DNA from: Hyphomicrobiales bacterium
GTDB lineage: Bacteria > Pseudomonadota > Alphaproteobacteria > Rhizobiales > Rhizobiaceae
Assembly: GCA_900466575.1 (NCBI GenBank)
Contig: UBMP01000020.1
Span: forward strand, 334,415 to 398,414
Direction of reading: 5' to 3'
Length of the DNA stretch: 64,000 nucleotides
Below, piece after piece: positions 42,261 through 52,886 of this stretch. Positions within the stretch are counted from its first letter, which is position 1. Each line of letters starts with the position of its first letter. The notes under the pieces were generated by a model, which worked only from the letters and a program-made list of their open reading frames with translations, made no database searches and had not been told where the DNA came from. The translations under genes were made by a program, and so were the position numbers.

Positions 42261-43811
42261 ATGAACGTTCACGTTGATAATGCCTTCGCCGCTCTCTCCC
42301 ACGACAAGCCGCTCACGCTCGCCATCCTCGCCATGGGCGGCCAGGGCGGCGGGGTTCTCGCCGACTGGATCGTCGATCTCGCTGAATCCGAAGGCTGGGT
42401 CGCGCAGACCAGTTCCGTGCCGGGCGTTGCCCAGCGCACCGGCGCGACGATCTATTATCTCGAACTCATCAAGGCCCGCGACGGCGCGCATCCGGTTCTG
42501 GCGCTGATGCCGACGCCCGGCGATGTCGATGTCGTGCTCGCCGCCGAGCTGATGGAAGCCGGCCGCTCGGTGCTGCGCGGTCTCGTCACGCCAGACAAGA
42601 CGATGCTCATCGCCTCCACCCACCGCTCCTTCGCGGTCGGCGAAAAGGAAAAGCCCGGCGACGGCATCGGCAACCCGACCATCGTGGTCGATGCCACCGA
42701 TTTTGCCGCGAAGAAGACCATCGCCTTCGACATGGATACGCTGGCGACGAAGAACGGCAGCGTCATTTCCGCCTCCATGTTCGGTTCGCTCGCGGCCTCC
42801 GGCGCGCTGCCCTTCTCCAAGGAAGCCTTCGAGGCGACGGTGCGCAAGGGCGGCAAGGGCGTGGAAGCCAGCCTTCGCGCCTTCAACGCGGCCTATGACC
42901 GTGTGCTGCGCGGCGGCAATGACAAGGTTTCCGCCACGCCGACCAAGACCTTCTCCGAAATCCCGGCATCCGCCGGCCACCCGGTGCTGGACAAGCTGCT
43001 TACCCGCATCCGCAAGGAATTCCCGGTCGGCATCCAGCCGATGCTTTATGCCGGCGTGAAGAAGCTCACCGACTTCCAGGACCCGGCTTATGCCGACGAA
43101 TATCTGAGCGAAGTCGGCAAGCTTCATGCCGCCGACAAGGCAAACGGCGGGGAGGAAAAGGATTTCGCCTTCACCGCACAGGCCGCCAAATATGTCGCCA
43201 TCGCCATGGCCTATGACGACGTGATCCGCGTTGCCGATCTAAAGACGCGCGGCACCCGCTTCGACCGCGTGAAGAAGGAAGTCGGCGTCAAGGCCGACCA
43301 GATTCTCTACACGACCGAATACATGCATCCGCGCATGGAAGAGGTCTGCGGCACGCTGCCGAAGGGCATCGGAAGTTTCATCGAGAACCGTCCTGCCTTG
43401 TTCAACTGGCTGAACCGCCGCATCGACAAGGGCCGCCGCGTCAAGACCGGCACGCTCTTCTGGTTCACCGGCCTCTATTTCATCGCGTCGCTCCGCCGCT
43501 TCCGCCGCGGCAGTCTCCGCCATTCCATCGAAACAGCGCATCGCAACAGCTGGATCAGGACCGCGCTCAACGTCCTGCCGCAGAACTATGACCTCGCCGT
43601 CGAGGTTCTGGGCAATCGCCGTCTGGTCAAGGGCTATTCGGACACTCATGTCCGCGGCCTCTCCAAGTTCGACCGCGTCATGTCGGCCCTGCCGATGCTG
43701 ACGGGTCGCGAGGATGGCGCGGCGTGGATGCGCCGTTTGCGTCAAGCCGCGCTCCTGGACGAGGGCGGAATTGCGCTCGATGGTGCGTTGAAGACGGTCG
43801 CGACGCTCTGA
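42261..43811 (+). CDS. iorB: Indolepyruvate ferredoxin oxidoreductase, beta (gamma-domain) subunit
   Basis: A 516-aa protein. Its N-terminal ~200 residues are the gamma/beta domain, LTLAILAMGGQGGGVLADWI onward, with VPGVAQRTGATIYY. The C-terminal ~300 residues form the extra domain often found in proteobacterial IorB. It forms the complex with the alpha subunit. AGAGGGG precedes the ATG at 42261; the longer frame to 42243 overlaps the alpha stop and is not needed. GGGGCGCG (43823-43830) and CGCGCCCC (43863-43870) could form a weak 3' stem after the stop. Confidence 0.88.
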   Translation: MNVHVDNAFAALSHDKPLTLAILAMGGQGGGVLADWIVDLAESEGWVAQTSSVPGVAQRTGATIYYLELIKARDGAHPVLALMPTPGDVDVVLAAELMEAGRSVLRGLVTPDKTMLIASTHRSFAVGEKEKPGDGIGNPTIVVDATDFAAKKTIAFDMDTLATKNGSVISASMFGSLAASGALPFSKEAFEATVRKGGKGVEASLRAFNAAYDRVLRGGNDKVSATPTKTFSEIPASAGHPVLDKLLTRIRKEFPVGIQPMLYAGVKKLTDFQDPAYADEYLSEVGKLHAADKANGGEEKDFAFTAQAAKYVAIAMAYDDVIRVADLKTRGTRFDRVKKEVGVKADQILYTTEYMHPRMEEVCGTLPKGIGSFIENRPALFNWLNRRIDKGRRVKTGTLFWFTGLYFIASLRRFRRGSLRHSIETAHRNSWIRTALNVLPQNYDLAVEVLGNRRLVKGYSDTHVRGLSKFDRVMSALPMLTGREDGAAWMRRLRQAALLDEGGIALDGALKTVATL

Positions 43812-43832
43812 GGCAATTGATCGGGGCGCGAT

Positions 43833-44174
43833 TCAAGACGGCCTTTTCCGCCGCTCTTTTTCCGCGCCCCAGAAAACAAGACGGGCATCCGGGGCTTCTT
43901 TTACAACGCTGATGTCCATATGGTCCCGAAGCTCCCTGCGAAATCGCGAAGCGTTACGGGCTCCCCAGACACCGATAAAGCACTCACCCGTGTTTTCATT
44001 TCTGAAAACAGCCGCGGCACCAAAGGCTGAAGACAATCCGCCTTCACCGACGACTCCACCGCTCCCATACACTGACATCACCGGTTCAAGCGGCGCAACG
44101 CTGACCACGGTATCGCCAGAAGGCGCGAAGCCTTCGCTTCGGAAAAGAAAAACAGGATACGGAGAGTTTTCCAT
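43833..44174 (-). CDS. Hypothetical protein, uncertain
   Basis: A 113-aa frame in the 425-bp gap between iorB and the EAL gene, MENSPYPVFLFRSEGFAPSG onward. It has a Gly/Ser/Val-rich centre and a basic C-terminus, with no recognisable family. It is less G+C-rich than its neighbours and has no good ribosome-binding site. A 91-aa frame on the opposite strand (43912-44187) covers the same bases, so one or both may be non-coding. The gap may hold a degraded gene. Confidence 0.3.
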   Translation of the reverse strand: MENSPYPVFLFRSEGFAPSGDTVVSVAPLEPVMSVYGSGGVVGEGGLSSAFGAAAVFRNENTGECFIGVWGARNASRFRRELRDHMDISVVKEAPDARLVFWGAEKERRKRPS

Positions 44175-44236
44175 TCCAGGAGCATAGTTTTCCGACGACC
44201 ATCCGCAAGCTCATTCTGGAACGTCGTCAAAAGCGC

Positions 44237-45460
44237 TCACCCCGCCTGCGCCACCCCCGCAAACTCCCCCGCCGGCTTCGGCTTGCTGAACAGATAGCCC
44301 TGCGCCTTGTCGACACCGAGATCGCGCAGCGCCTGTTCCTCCTCCAGCGTTTCGACACCCTCGGCGACGAGGACCGTGCCGGTGCGGCGGCCGTATTCTG
44401 TCAGCGCGCTGACCATGGCGATGCGCAAGGGATCGGTGTCGATGCCGCGTGTGAGGCTGATGTCAAACTTGATGATGTCCGGTTCCAGCTTCAGCACATG
44501 CTGCAGGCTCGCATAGCCCGCCCCGGCGTCATCAATGGCTATCTTTACCCCCGCGTCGCGCAGAGTCTTCAGCGCCGCCTTGACGTCCTCGTAATTGTCG
44601 ATCGGCGCATGTTCGGTAATCTCGACTACGAGCGACGCCGGATTGCGCAGCGAAAGTAACGACTTCAGATTGCTCCCCAGGATCGTCCTTGGCGAGAGGT
44701 TGATGTTGATCGACAGCCCATCGGCCAGACTGCGGCTCTCGGCGATCGCGCGGCTCGCGGCGAGCATTTCGAGCCGTCCGGAAATGCCGCCCGCTTCTGC
44801 ATCGGCGAACCACTTGTCGGGGCTGCGTAGCGGTTCGGTCGCAAAACGCGACAGCGCCTCGTATCCGGTGACTGTGCGCGTGGCCAGACTCACGATCGGC
44901 TGGAACACGATTGCCGGGTCGCCGGCTGAGAGTGCACTCTCGACCAGCTTTCGCTTGCGTCGGCGCTTCTGGTGCGCGCTGAAATCGGCCGCCAGCATAT
45001 TGGCCATGAGGTCGGCCAGCTGGTGCATGAGCGTGAGGTCGCCGGCGCCCAGCCGTGGCCTTGGCGTGAAGCTGAAGCAGCATAAGGTTCCGTAGACCTG
45101 ACCGTCACCGAACCGGACAGGCACGCTCAGATGTGCACCGATTGGAATATCACGGGTTTCGGGAATCTCCGCCGTCAGCGGAACCGCGGCGGTGTCCGGG
45201 ATGAGTTCCGGTAGCGCGCGATCGACGATCTTCTGGCAGTAGCCGGTCCCGAGCGGATGAACATCGCCCGCGCGGATCGGGGGATTCTCCGGCCTCGCCG
45301 AAACGCCGCGAAACACGCGGGCCGTTTCGGCGAATTCCGCCAGAAACGCTACGTCCATCCCCATGTGGGATCGGATCATGTTGAGGATCAGGTCGACATT
45401 GGCAGCAATCGGCGCGGACAAGGGCGTCGGAGATACGCCCGAATCATGGAAATTGTTCAA
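44237..45460 (-). CDS. GAF-EAL cyclic-di-GMP phosphodiesterase
   Basis: A 407-aa soluble protein. Residues ~18-160 are a GAF sensor domain (LSVPVRFGDGQVYGTLCCFS). Residues ~170-400 are an EAL domain with intact catalytic pieces: YEALSRF, ININLSP, VVEITEHAP, IDDAGAGY (Phe of DDFG replaced by Ala), IIKFDISL, VAEGVET and QGYLFSKP. It should hydrolyse c-di-GMP in response to a small ligand bound by GAF. Located between IOR and chemoreceptor genes, it may tie the pathway to motility or surface growth (inference). It starts 121 bp after the chemoreceptor stop. Confidence 0.88.
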   Translation of the reverse strand: MNNFHDSGVSPTPLSAPIAANVDLILNMIRSHMGMDVAFLAEFAETARVFRGVSARPENPPIRAGDVHPLGTGYCQKIVDRALPELIPDTAAVPLTAEIPETRDIPIGAHLSVPVRFGDGQVYGTLCCFSFTPRPRLGAGDLTLMHQLADLMANMLAADFSAHQKRRRKRKLVESALSAGDPAIVFQPIVSLATRTVTGYEALSRFATEPLRSPDKWFADAEAGGISGRLEMLAASRAIAESRSLADGLSININLSPRTILGSNLKSLLSLRNPASLVVEITEHAPIDNYEDVKAALKTLRDAGVKIAIDDAGAGYASLQHVLKLEPDIIKFDISLTRGIDTDPLRIAMVSALTEYGRRTGTVLVAEGVETLEEEQALRDLGVDKAQGYLFSKPKPAGEFAGVAQAG

Positions 45461-45581
45461 ATCCCGCCCCGCCTCTGTGACGCCCTCGCAGCGCCATAGA
45501 AAATACAGCCGAAAGCTGATTCATTCAATATTTCTTTGCCCTAAAGGACACAACTTTCGGTGTATATCAGGAGAGGCAGCT

Positions 45582-47003
<1,422 letters not shown>

Positions 47004-47072
47004 TTATTTGGAGAGATTCTAAAGAAAGTCGCTTAAAATTGTTTTAAATAGATAACAAATATAAAATGAATT

Positions 47073-47594
47073 TCATAGTTCGTTCTTGCGGACGTTGCGC
47101 AGGATCTTGTGCAACGTGTTGAGAAAGGCGCGGTATTCGTCCTCGTCGATATCGCGGAACATCTGGCGCAGCCCGTCATACATGACCGGCCAGACCTCGT
47201 TGAACACGGCGCGTCCCTCTTCGGTAATGGCGACATCGCGCACCCGCAGGTCGTCGGCACGCGGGGTACGGCTGATCAGCCCCTGCTCTTCCAGCGAATC
47301 CACCGTGCGGCTCATGGTCGACTGTTCGGTGACGCCGAGAACGGAAAGCTCATTGATCGTCAGCGACGACGAGACGGAGAGCACGGCCAGCGCCCGCATC
47401 TTGGCGGTGGTGATGTCGCGGGCGCGAAGCTCTTCGGAAAGATTTGCGTTCCACCGCGCCATGACGCGGTTCATGATATAGGGCGCGAAATGGTTCAGGC
47501 CCATCTCGCCCAGGCTCGGCATGCGGCCATCCTCGCTGCCGGGTGGGCCGAGAACATCCCCGGAAAAGCCGCTCTCCATCCAGTCTTCTCCCAT
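47073..47594 (-). CDS. MarR family transcriptional regulator
   Basis: A 173-aa MarR protein. The DNA-binding region is TINELSVLGVTEQSTMSRTVDSLEEQGLI, with the wing RTPRADDLRVRDVAITEEG. ATGs at 47594 and 47579 both have acceptable ribosome-binding sites. It is read in the same direction as, and 76 bp downstream of, the FAD oxidoreductase gene 47671-49263. It is a candidate regulator of the ATGCAAAT-type operators seen before isatin hydrolase, FAD oxidoreductase and IOR genes. A phenolic or indolic acid is the usual sort of ligand. Confidence 0.87.
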   Translation of the reverse strand: MGEDWMESGFSGDVLGPPGSEDGRMPSLGEMGLNHFAPYIMNRVMARWNANLSEELRARDITTAKMRALAVLSVSSSLTINELSVLGVTEQSTMSRTVDSLEEQGLISRTPRADDLRVRDVAITEEGRAVFNEVWPVMYDGLRQMFRDIDEDEYRAFLNTLHKILRNVRKNEL

Positions 47595-47670
47595 TTCATG
47601 CCTCGGTCGTCACCTCAAAACGAGGCAGCGACCCAATCGGTTTCAGGTCTCTTTTTATTTCAGTGCCTGT

Positions 47671-49263
47671 TCACTTCAGAGAAGATGCGAGCAGGAAGCC
47701 GGATCCGCCACCAAGGCCCGGACCAGGATGGGTGGACGCTCCGATATGGTAGAGCCCCGGCACATGCGTCATGTGGTTATTCGGTCTCTTGAATGGGCGC
47801 CAGAGGAAAAACTGGTCTAGTCCACAGAAGCCGCCGTAAGGATCACCACCGACGAGGTTCATGTTCATGACTTCGAGATCGGCCGGCGAATAGGCGCGCC
47901 GCGCAATCACCGCCTCGTCGAAATTCTCGATATGGTGGCGCAGCATCGCCTCCACGCGATCGGCAAAAGCCTCACGCAGCGTCTCGGTCCAGCGCCCATC
48001 CGCCGGGCAATCGAGCGCGCCCGCCGCATCGCCCTTGATGAAGCGTGGCGTGTCGGGCAGCTGTAGCCAGAGGATCGACTGGCCCTCCGGCGCGCGGCTC
48101 GGATCGAAGGAGGTGGGCTGGCCGACGCAGACGGTGGGCTCGGCCGGCAACAGACCGCGCTCCGCCTCGTTGGCTGAACGTGATACGCCGTCAAGGCCCG
48201 GCGTCAGGTGCAACAGCGCGACCTTGCCGAGAGCGTCCCCCGCCTTCCAGCGCGGGGCCGCCTTCAGGGCGTAGTGGATCTGCATGTTTCCCTTGCCATA
48301 GCGATAGGCCTTCAGCCCGTCCTTGACATAGTCGGGCAGGGCGGCCGCGCCGCTCTTTAAAAGCCGCTTGTAGATCTGGTCGGGCGTCATCGAGGCAATC
48401 ACGCCGGCACCGGCCTTGAAACTGCGGCCATCGGCGAGGCGCACACCGGTGGCCTTGCCGCCCGGCCCGAGGATCACTTCATCGACGTCGGCGCCGGTCA
48501 CGATCTCTCCGCCCTGATCGCTGATGAGCTTTTCAAACGCCTTCAGCAGGTTGACCGCGCCACCCTTGACGACGGGGCAGCCCGCCAGCTCGATGGCAAA
48601 GCCGATGACCTTGACCATTTCCGCCGAATAGCTGCTTTCAGGACCCAGACCGCAATGCAGCGTCCAAGGCGCCCACAGCGCCTTCATCTCGTCGGATTGA
48701 TAGGTGGTTTCCAGGTAGGAGCGCGCTGGTGCCAGCGCTTCGCCGAAGAAGGACGCCAAGCCCTTCAGCCCGCGCGACCACGCTTCCTTGGCAACCAGCT
48801 TCGCCGTGGCCATGGACCAGAGATTTCCGCCCAGCAGTCCGAAGACGAAACCCGCATTGCCGCCGAAGCGGTTCATCTCGCGGTCGAAGGCCTGGCCGTC
48901 GCCGGCGGCGAGACCGTCGAAATTCGCGATATTCTCCGCCCGATTCATGGAGAGGATTGCGTGGGACCCGTCGGGTCGCAAAACGCCGGTCGGCGTTGCC
49001 GAATGGCAGAACTCCAACCCTCGCGCCTCCAGATCCTTGCCGAGTGCCGCAAAGGCCGGCGAGGTTATGAAGAGAACCATGGTGGTCGCCATCACATCGT
49101 GGACAAAACCCGGTGTGGTGATCTCTTCCGTGCGCAGGCAGCCGCCAATCTGCGAATTGCGCTCAAGAAGCAGAACCTTCTTGCCCTTCTTGCCCAGAAC
49201 GGCCGCCGCCACCAGCGCATTGATGCCGCTGCCGACGATAATATAGTCCGGATTGGTGGTCAT
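47671..49263 (-). CDS. FAD-dependent oxidoreductase, phytoene-desaturase/PYROXD2-like (first of two)
   Basis: A 530-aa flavoprotein. The N-terminal FAD motif is DYIIVGSGINALVAAAVLGKKG, followed by ERNSQIGGCLRTEE. The C-terminal FAD contact reads GLYHIGASTHPGPGLGGGSG. Related proteins are annotated as phytoene desaturase-like or PYROXD2-like and dehydrogenate C-C or C-N bonds of varied substrates. Its gene and isatin hydrolase are co-directional, separated by the second mosaic repeat, and a paralog lies divergently at 50603. Oxidation of an indole or oxindole derivative is inferred only from this context. Confidence 0.87.
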   Translation of the reverse strand: MTTNPDYIIVGSGINALVAAAVLGKKGKKVLLLERNSQIGGCLRTEEITTPGFVHDVMATTMVLFITSPAFAALGKDLEARGLEFCHSATPTGVLRPDGSHAILSMNRAENIANFDGLAAGDGQAFDREMNRFGGNAGFVFGLLGGNLWSMATAKLVAKEAWSRGLKGLASFFGEALAPARSYLETTYQSDEMKALWAPWTLHCGLGPESSYSAEMVKVIGFAIELAGCPVVKGGAVNLLKAFEKLISDQGGEIVTGADVDEVILGPGGKATGVRLADGRSFKAGAGVIASMTPDQIYKRLLKSGAAALPDYVKDGLKAYRYGKGNMQIHYALKAAPRWKAGDALGKVALLHLTPGLDGVSRSANEAERGLLPAEPTVCVGQPTSFDPSRAPEGQSILWLQLPDTPRFIKGDAAGALDCPADGRWTETLREAFADRVEAMLRHHIENFDEAVIARRAYSPADLEVMNMNLVGGDPYGGFCGLDQFFLWRPFKRPNNHMTHVPGLYHIGASTHPGPGLGGGSGFLLASSLK

Positions 49264-49348
49264 GGATCATCTCCGTGGGGGGATGGGTTGGTTTGGCCCC
49301 GCGTCTTAACTTTGCGGAAGAAGTTGGGGAGGAACTTGCCGCTGCGGC

Positions 49349-49460
49349 AACTCTCCCTCCCCTTATGTGGGGAGGGTTGGGGAGGGGTCTTTCTCTCCGC
49401 TTGCTCAGTGCTTGCGGCCAAGACCCCCTCTGCCTGCCGGCATCTCCCCCACAGGGGGGA
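49349..49460. repeat. RIME-like mosaic intergenic repeats, copy 2
   Basis: Block B is at 49349-49393 (CTCTCCCTCCCC then TTATGTGGGGAGGG and GGGGAGGGGTCTTT). Block A is at 49420-49460 (AGACCCCCTCTGCCTGCCGG then CTCCCCCACAGGGGGGA). The same blocks occur in A-B order at 26624-26744. The 267-bp gap contains nothing else recognisable and may separate expression of the isatin hydrolase and FAD oxidoreductase genes. Confidence 0.7.
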
Positions 49461-49530
49461 CGGATGGGAGGAGCGTTCTGCTCTGCCGCCACCTCACCTC
49501 AAGCCGCACGCTCGGGGGACGGCCCTGACC

Positions 49531-50316
49531 TCACGCAATCAGCGCCAGCGCGCGGATCGGCGAGCCCGTGCCCTTGACGAACTTCAGCGGTGCGGCAATC
49601 AGGATCGCTCCCTTCGGCGGCAACTGATCGAGGTTCGACAGGCTGGCGAGGCCGTATTTGTTGGCCTTGTGCATGAGGTTATGTGCCGGGAAGGGCGGGT
49701 TCATGCCGCCGGCCATGCCGGCATCGGTGCCGATGGTTTCCTGGCCCCAGCCGATAATGCCCTTGGAGAGAAGGTATTCAATAGCCTCTGCCGTCGGGCC
49801 GGGCGTGTGCGGACCGGTCTCGTCGGCATTGAGGAAGGTTTCGGATGAGCCGTTGCGCTTGTACCAGTCGGTGCGCATGACGACCCAGGTGCCGGCTTCG
49901 ATCTCGCCATGCTCGGCTTCCCATTCCTTGATGCTCTCAACCGTCAGCAGATAATCGTTGTCGGCAGCGGCTTCCTTCGAACGGTCGATGACATTGACCG
50001 GGGCGACGAAGTTCTGCGGCGGGATCGTGTCAGTCGTGTTGCCGGGATGATCCTTGCCGGTGACCCAGTGACAGGGCGCATCGAAATGCGTGCCGGTATG
50101 TTCGCCCAGTTCCAGCCAATTCCAGGCCCAGAACGGACCGTTCTCGTCATAGGCTGAAATCTCGTGAACCTTGACGTTCGGCGTGTTCTTGCCGAACTGC
50201 GGCGGCAGATAGAGAACCGGCGTTTCCGGACCGAGCGGTGCGGTGAGATCGACGACCTTGACCTTGCCCGTCAGCAGTTGGGCGGCGAGTTGGGAAAGTG
50301 AGCTTGTATCCGACAT
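49531..50316 (-). CDS. Isatin hydrolase (cyclase/kynurenine-formamidase-like metal hydrolase)
   Basis: A 261-aa member of the cyclase family. The metal-binding signature HTGTHFDAPCHW is at residues 73-84, with His73, His77 and Asp79 as the expected Mn ligands. Other landmarks are VVDLTAPLGPETPVLYLPPQ at the N-terminus and GIIGWGQETIGTDAG at ~186-200. Its pattern fits isatin hydrolases of Alphaproteobacteria better than kynurenine formamidases. The enzyme hydrolyses isatin to isatinate (2-aminophenylglyoxylate), an intermediate from indole or indoleacetate on the way to anthranilate. It is divergent from the FAD oxidoreductase at 50603. Family is near certain, isatin specificity probable. Confidence 0.82.
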   Translation of the reverse strand: MSDTSSLSQLAAQLLTGKVKVVDLTAPLGPETPVLYLPPQFGKNTPNVKVHEISAYDENGPFWAWNWLELGEHTGTHFDAPCHWVTGKDHPGNTTDTIPPQNFVAPVNVIDRSKEAAADNDYLLTVESIKEWEAEHGEIEAGTWVVMRTDWYKRNGSSETFLNADETGPHTPGPTAEAIEYLLSKGIIGWGQETIGTDAGMAGGMNPPFPAHNLMHKANKYGLASLSNLDQLPPKGAILIAAPLKFVKGTGSPIRALALIA

Positions 50317-50395
50317 GGTGATCCCCTTTTATTGGCGGATGCGCACCCGGCGGAAGCCCGGCCGGGTCCTGCATTGAGGCGACGCTAGCTCGTAA

Positions 50396-50571
50396 AATAT
50401 GTAAATGCAAGTAATTTTCCGGTGAACTTTTCCCATTGCCTTACCGCCTTGCCTGGCTTGCAATGTGGCGCAGCTACCTATCCGGCGGGAGTCGAGGCGA
50501 TGATGGGCATCGCTTGCAATCTCCCGAATTATTTTAAGCTTGATGCATTTTTGAGAAGATGTATGCATACA
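50396..50571. promoter_or_regulatory. Divergent promoter region with ATGCA-type operators
   Basis: The 286-bp gap between isatin hydrolase and the divergent FAD oxidoreductase holds two elements. TATGTAAATGCA is at 50398-50409, one mismatch from TATGCAAATGCA in the IOR operator. TGTATGCATACA, a perfect 12-bp palindrome, is at 50560-50571, 31 bp before the ATG at 50603. A third TGATGCATTTTT lies at 50541-50552. Shared regulation of the three transcripts is implied. Confidence 0.45.
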
Positions 50572-50602
50572 GAAATAAATCCGAAGAAATCGGGGGAACG
50601 AG

Positions 50603-52174
50603 ATGTCTGAATTCGACGCTGTCATCCTGGGCGCAGGTCACAATGGTCTTGCCGCTGCCGTGCATCTGGCGGCCAAGGGCTGGAAGGTTGCGGTCGTCGA
50701 GGCCAAGGCGAGCGCTGGGGGTGCGGTGAAGACGCAGGAGCTCATCGAGCCGGGCTTCCGCCATGATCTGGCCGCCATGAACCTCTCCATGTTCGCGGGC
50801 TCTGCGTTCCATCAGGCCTATGCAGGGGAGCTGGCCGCGCAGGGGCTGAAATTCGTGCCTGCGCCGAATTGCTTCGCCAGCGTCTTCCCGGACGGTACCC
50901 ATCTCGGTATCGGCACGGATGCCGCAGCCAATAAGGCGGGGATTGCAGCGCTCTCGACGAAGGACGCGGAAAGCTTCGCCGCCATGTCCGCCGAGTTCGG
51001 CACGATGGCGCCCCATCTCTTCGGCCTGCTGGGCAATCCGATGCCGTCCATGGGAAGCATCAAGACGGTCTGGAAGGCATGGCGCGCCGGCGGCGTGCCG
51101 CTGCTCACCGACCTTCTCCGCCTCCTCCTCTCCTCGCCGCGTGGCTTCCTCGACCGGCATTTTGACAATGAAAAGCTGAAGGCGATGATGGCCGCGTGGG
51201 GGCTGCATCTCGACTTCCCGCCCGACGCTGCCGGCGGTGCGCTCTTTCCCTATCTTGAGACGATGACCAACCAGGCCTTCGGCATGGTGATCGGTGAGGG
51301 CGGGGCCGATGCGATCGTCAAGGCTATGACTGGTCTGCTGAAGGCCAGGGGCGGGGAACTCTTCTTCAGCTCCCCGGTCGCCTCGGTCGAGGTTTCCGAC
51401 GGGCGCGCCAGATCGGTGACGCTCGGGGATGGGCGCAAACTGACGGCGAAGCGTGCAGTCATTTCCAATATTCACCCCAAGCTGCTGTTTGACGGCATGG
51501 TTTCTGGCAGTTCCTTGCCGCGCCGTTTCGCGGATGGCCTCAGGACCTATCGCGCTGGACCCGGCGCCATGATGATCCATCTGACGCTGGATGGGCTACC
51601 CGACTGGTCGGCATCGCCGAACCTTAAATCCTACGCCTATGTGCATATCGCGCCGAACCTTGCCATGATGAACAGGGTCTATGACGAGGCCGTATCCGGC
51701 CTGCTGCCGCGCGAGCCTGCCCTCGTCGTCGGCCAGCCCACGACGCTCGATCCTACCCGCGCGCCGGCGGGGAAACACGTGCTGTGGGTTCAGGTCCGTG
51801 TTCTACCCGCCGAGATCAGGGGCGATGCGGCTGGCGAGATCACCGCGACGGATTGGCCCTCGGTGAAAGAGGCCTATGCCGATCGTGCTCTCTCGATCAT
51901 CGAAAGCTACGCCCCCGGCTTCCGCTCGAAAATCCGCGGCCGCGCCGTCTGGTCGCCGCTCGATCTTCAGGCCGAAAACCCGAATCTGATCGGGGGCGAC
52001 AGCCTTTCCGGCTCGCATCATCTCGACCAGAATTTCCTCTTTCGTCCGGTTGCCGGCTACTCGCGCTACAAGAGCCCGGTGGAAGGTCTCTATATGTGCG
52101 GCGCTGCCACCTGGCCTGGCGCGGGCACGGGGGCAGGCTCCGGCTATATGCTCGCGAAGATGCTCGCAGGCTAG
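50603..52174 (+). CDS. FAD-dependent oxidoreductase, phytoene-desaturase/PYROXD2-like (second of two)
   Basis: A 523-aa flavoprotein paralogous to the one at 47671. The FAD motif is DAVILGAGHNGLAAAVHLAAKG, followed by EAKASAGGAVKTQE. The C-terminal FAD contact is GLYMCGAATWPGAGTGAGSG. GGGGGAA precedes the ATG. The two paralogs flank the isatin hydrolase gene and would be co-expressed from the divergent promoter. They may form a heteromer or act on successive C-H oxidations. No experimentally defined substrate is known to me. Confidence 0.87.
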   Translation: MSEFDAVILGAGHNGLAAAVHLAAKGWKVAVVEAKASAGGAVKTQELIEPGFRHDLAAMNLSMFAGSAFHQAYAGELAAQGLKFVPAPNCFASVFPDGTHLGIGTDAAANKAGIAALSTKDAESFAAMSAEFGTMAPHLFGLLGNPMPSMGSIKTVWKAWRAGGVPLLTDLLRLLLSSPRGFLDRHFDNEKLKAMMAAWGLHLDFPPDAAGGALFPYLETMTNQAFGMVIGEGGADAIVKAMTGLLKARGGELFFSSPVASVEVSDGRARSVTLGDGRKLTAKRAVISNIHPKLLFDGMVSGSSLPRRFADGLRTYRAGPGAMMIHLTLDGLPDWSASPNLKSYAYVHIAPNLAMMNRVYDEAVSGLLPREPALVVGQPTTLDPTRAPAGKHVLWVQVRVLPAEIRGDAAGEITATDWPSVKEAYADRALSIIESYAPGFRSKIRGRAVWSPLDLQAENPNLIGGDSLSGSHHLDQNFLFRPVAGYSRYKSPVEGLYMCGAATWPGAGTGAGSGYMLAKMLAG

Positions 52175-52285
52175 CTCCCGGACGAGAGATGGGGGCAATT
52201 ACTTCAGGCCTCAAGGAAAGTCTTGACGTGGCACTGCGCTTCCCGCAGGTAAGGTTCGACTTAACACGCGCATAACGGACAAGCG

Positions 52286-52771
52286 ATGGATCTCGAACTG
52301 GTTGCCAGCGACGCCCAGGAGGGCAAGAAGCAGGAGTTGAAGCTCTGGCTGCGCCTGCTCGCCACGACCAAGCTCATGTCGCAGGAAATCCGCAGGCGTC
52401 TGCGCCGCGAGTTCGGCGCGACGCTGCCGCAGTTCGACCTGCTCGCCCAGCTCTATCGCGAGAAGGACGGCCTTCGTCTCGGCGAGCTTTCCAGTCGCAC
52501 AATGGTCACCAACGGCAATGTCACGGGTCTCGTCGAGCGGCTCGAGGCTGACGGCACGATCATCCGGGAGCGTCTGGAAGACGACAAACGCGTGACCGTT
52601 GCGCGGCTGACGGAAAAGGGCCGCACCTATTTCGAAGGCATGGCCGAAGCTCACGAACGCTGGATCAAGGAGATGATGGCGGAGGTCGAACCCACCATTC
52701 TCACGCGGCTCCTGGCCGAGGTTGGCGCGGTCAAGGAATCCGCCCAGCGGCATCTGTCGGAAGAAGACTGA
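52286..52771 (+). CDS. MarR family transcriptional regulator
   Basis: A 161-aa MarR protein. The recognition region is LRLGELSSRTMVTNGNVTGLVERLEADGTI, with the wing RERLEDDKRVTVARLTEKGR. It follows the FAD oxidoreductase at 50603 by 111 bp in the same direction, so it could be co-transcribed. It is the second of three MarR-type genes linked to the indole region. MarR proteins of auxin-degrading bacteria control similar loci, which makes an indole-acid ligand plausible (inference). Confidence 0.87.
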   Translation: MDLELVASDAQEGKKQELKLWLRLLATTKLMSQEIRRRLRREFGATLPQFDLLAQLYREKDGLRLGELSSRTMVTNGNVTGLVERLEADGTIIRERLEDDKRVTVARLTEKGRTYFEGMAEAHERWIKEMMAEVEPTILTRLLAEVGAVKESAQRHLSEED

Positions 52772-52886
52772 CATCGACCGCTTCCTGCAACGAAGCCTGC
52801 ATCTGATTCAACAGCAAGCCGGTCGGCCGCCTTTCCAGTGGCGGCGGTACAATCTTCAACTTCGGTTGGTATCGGCGCCGGCCGCC

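Noticed and set aside
52826..52845. GCCGCC/GGCGGC hairpin between MarR and ROK genes as terminator
   Set aside because: The stem is only 6 bp with an 8-nt loop and no T-run on either strand.
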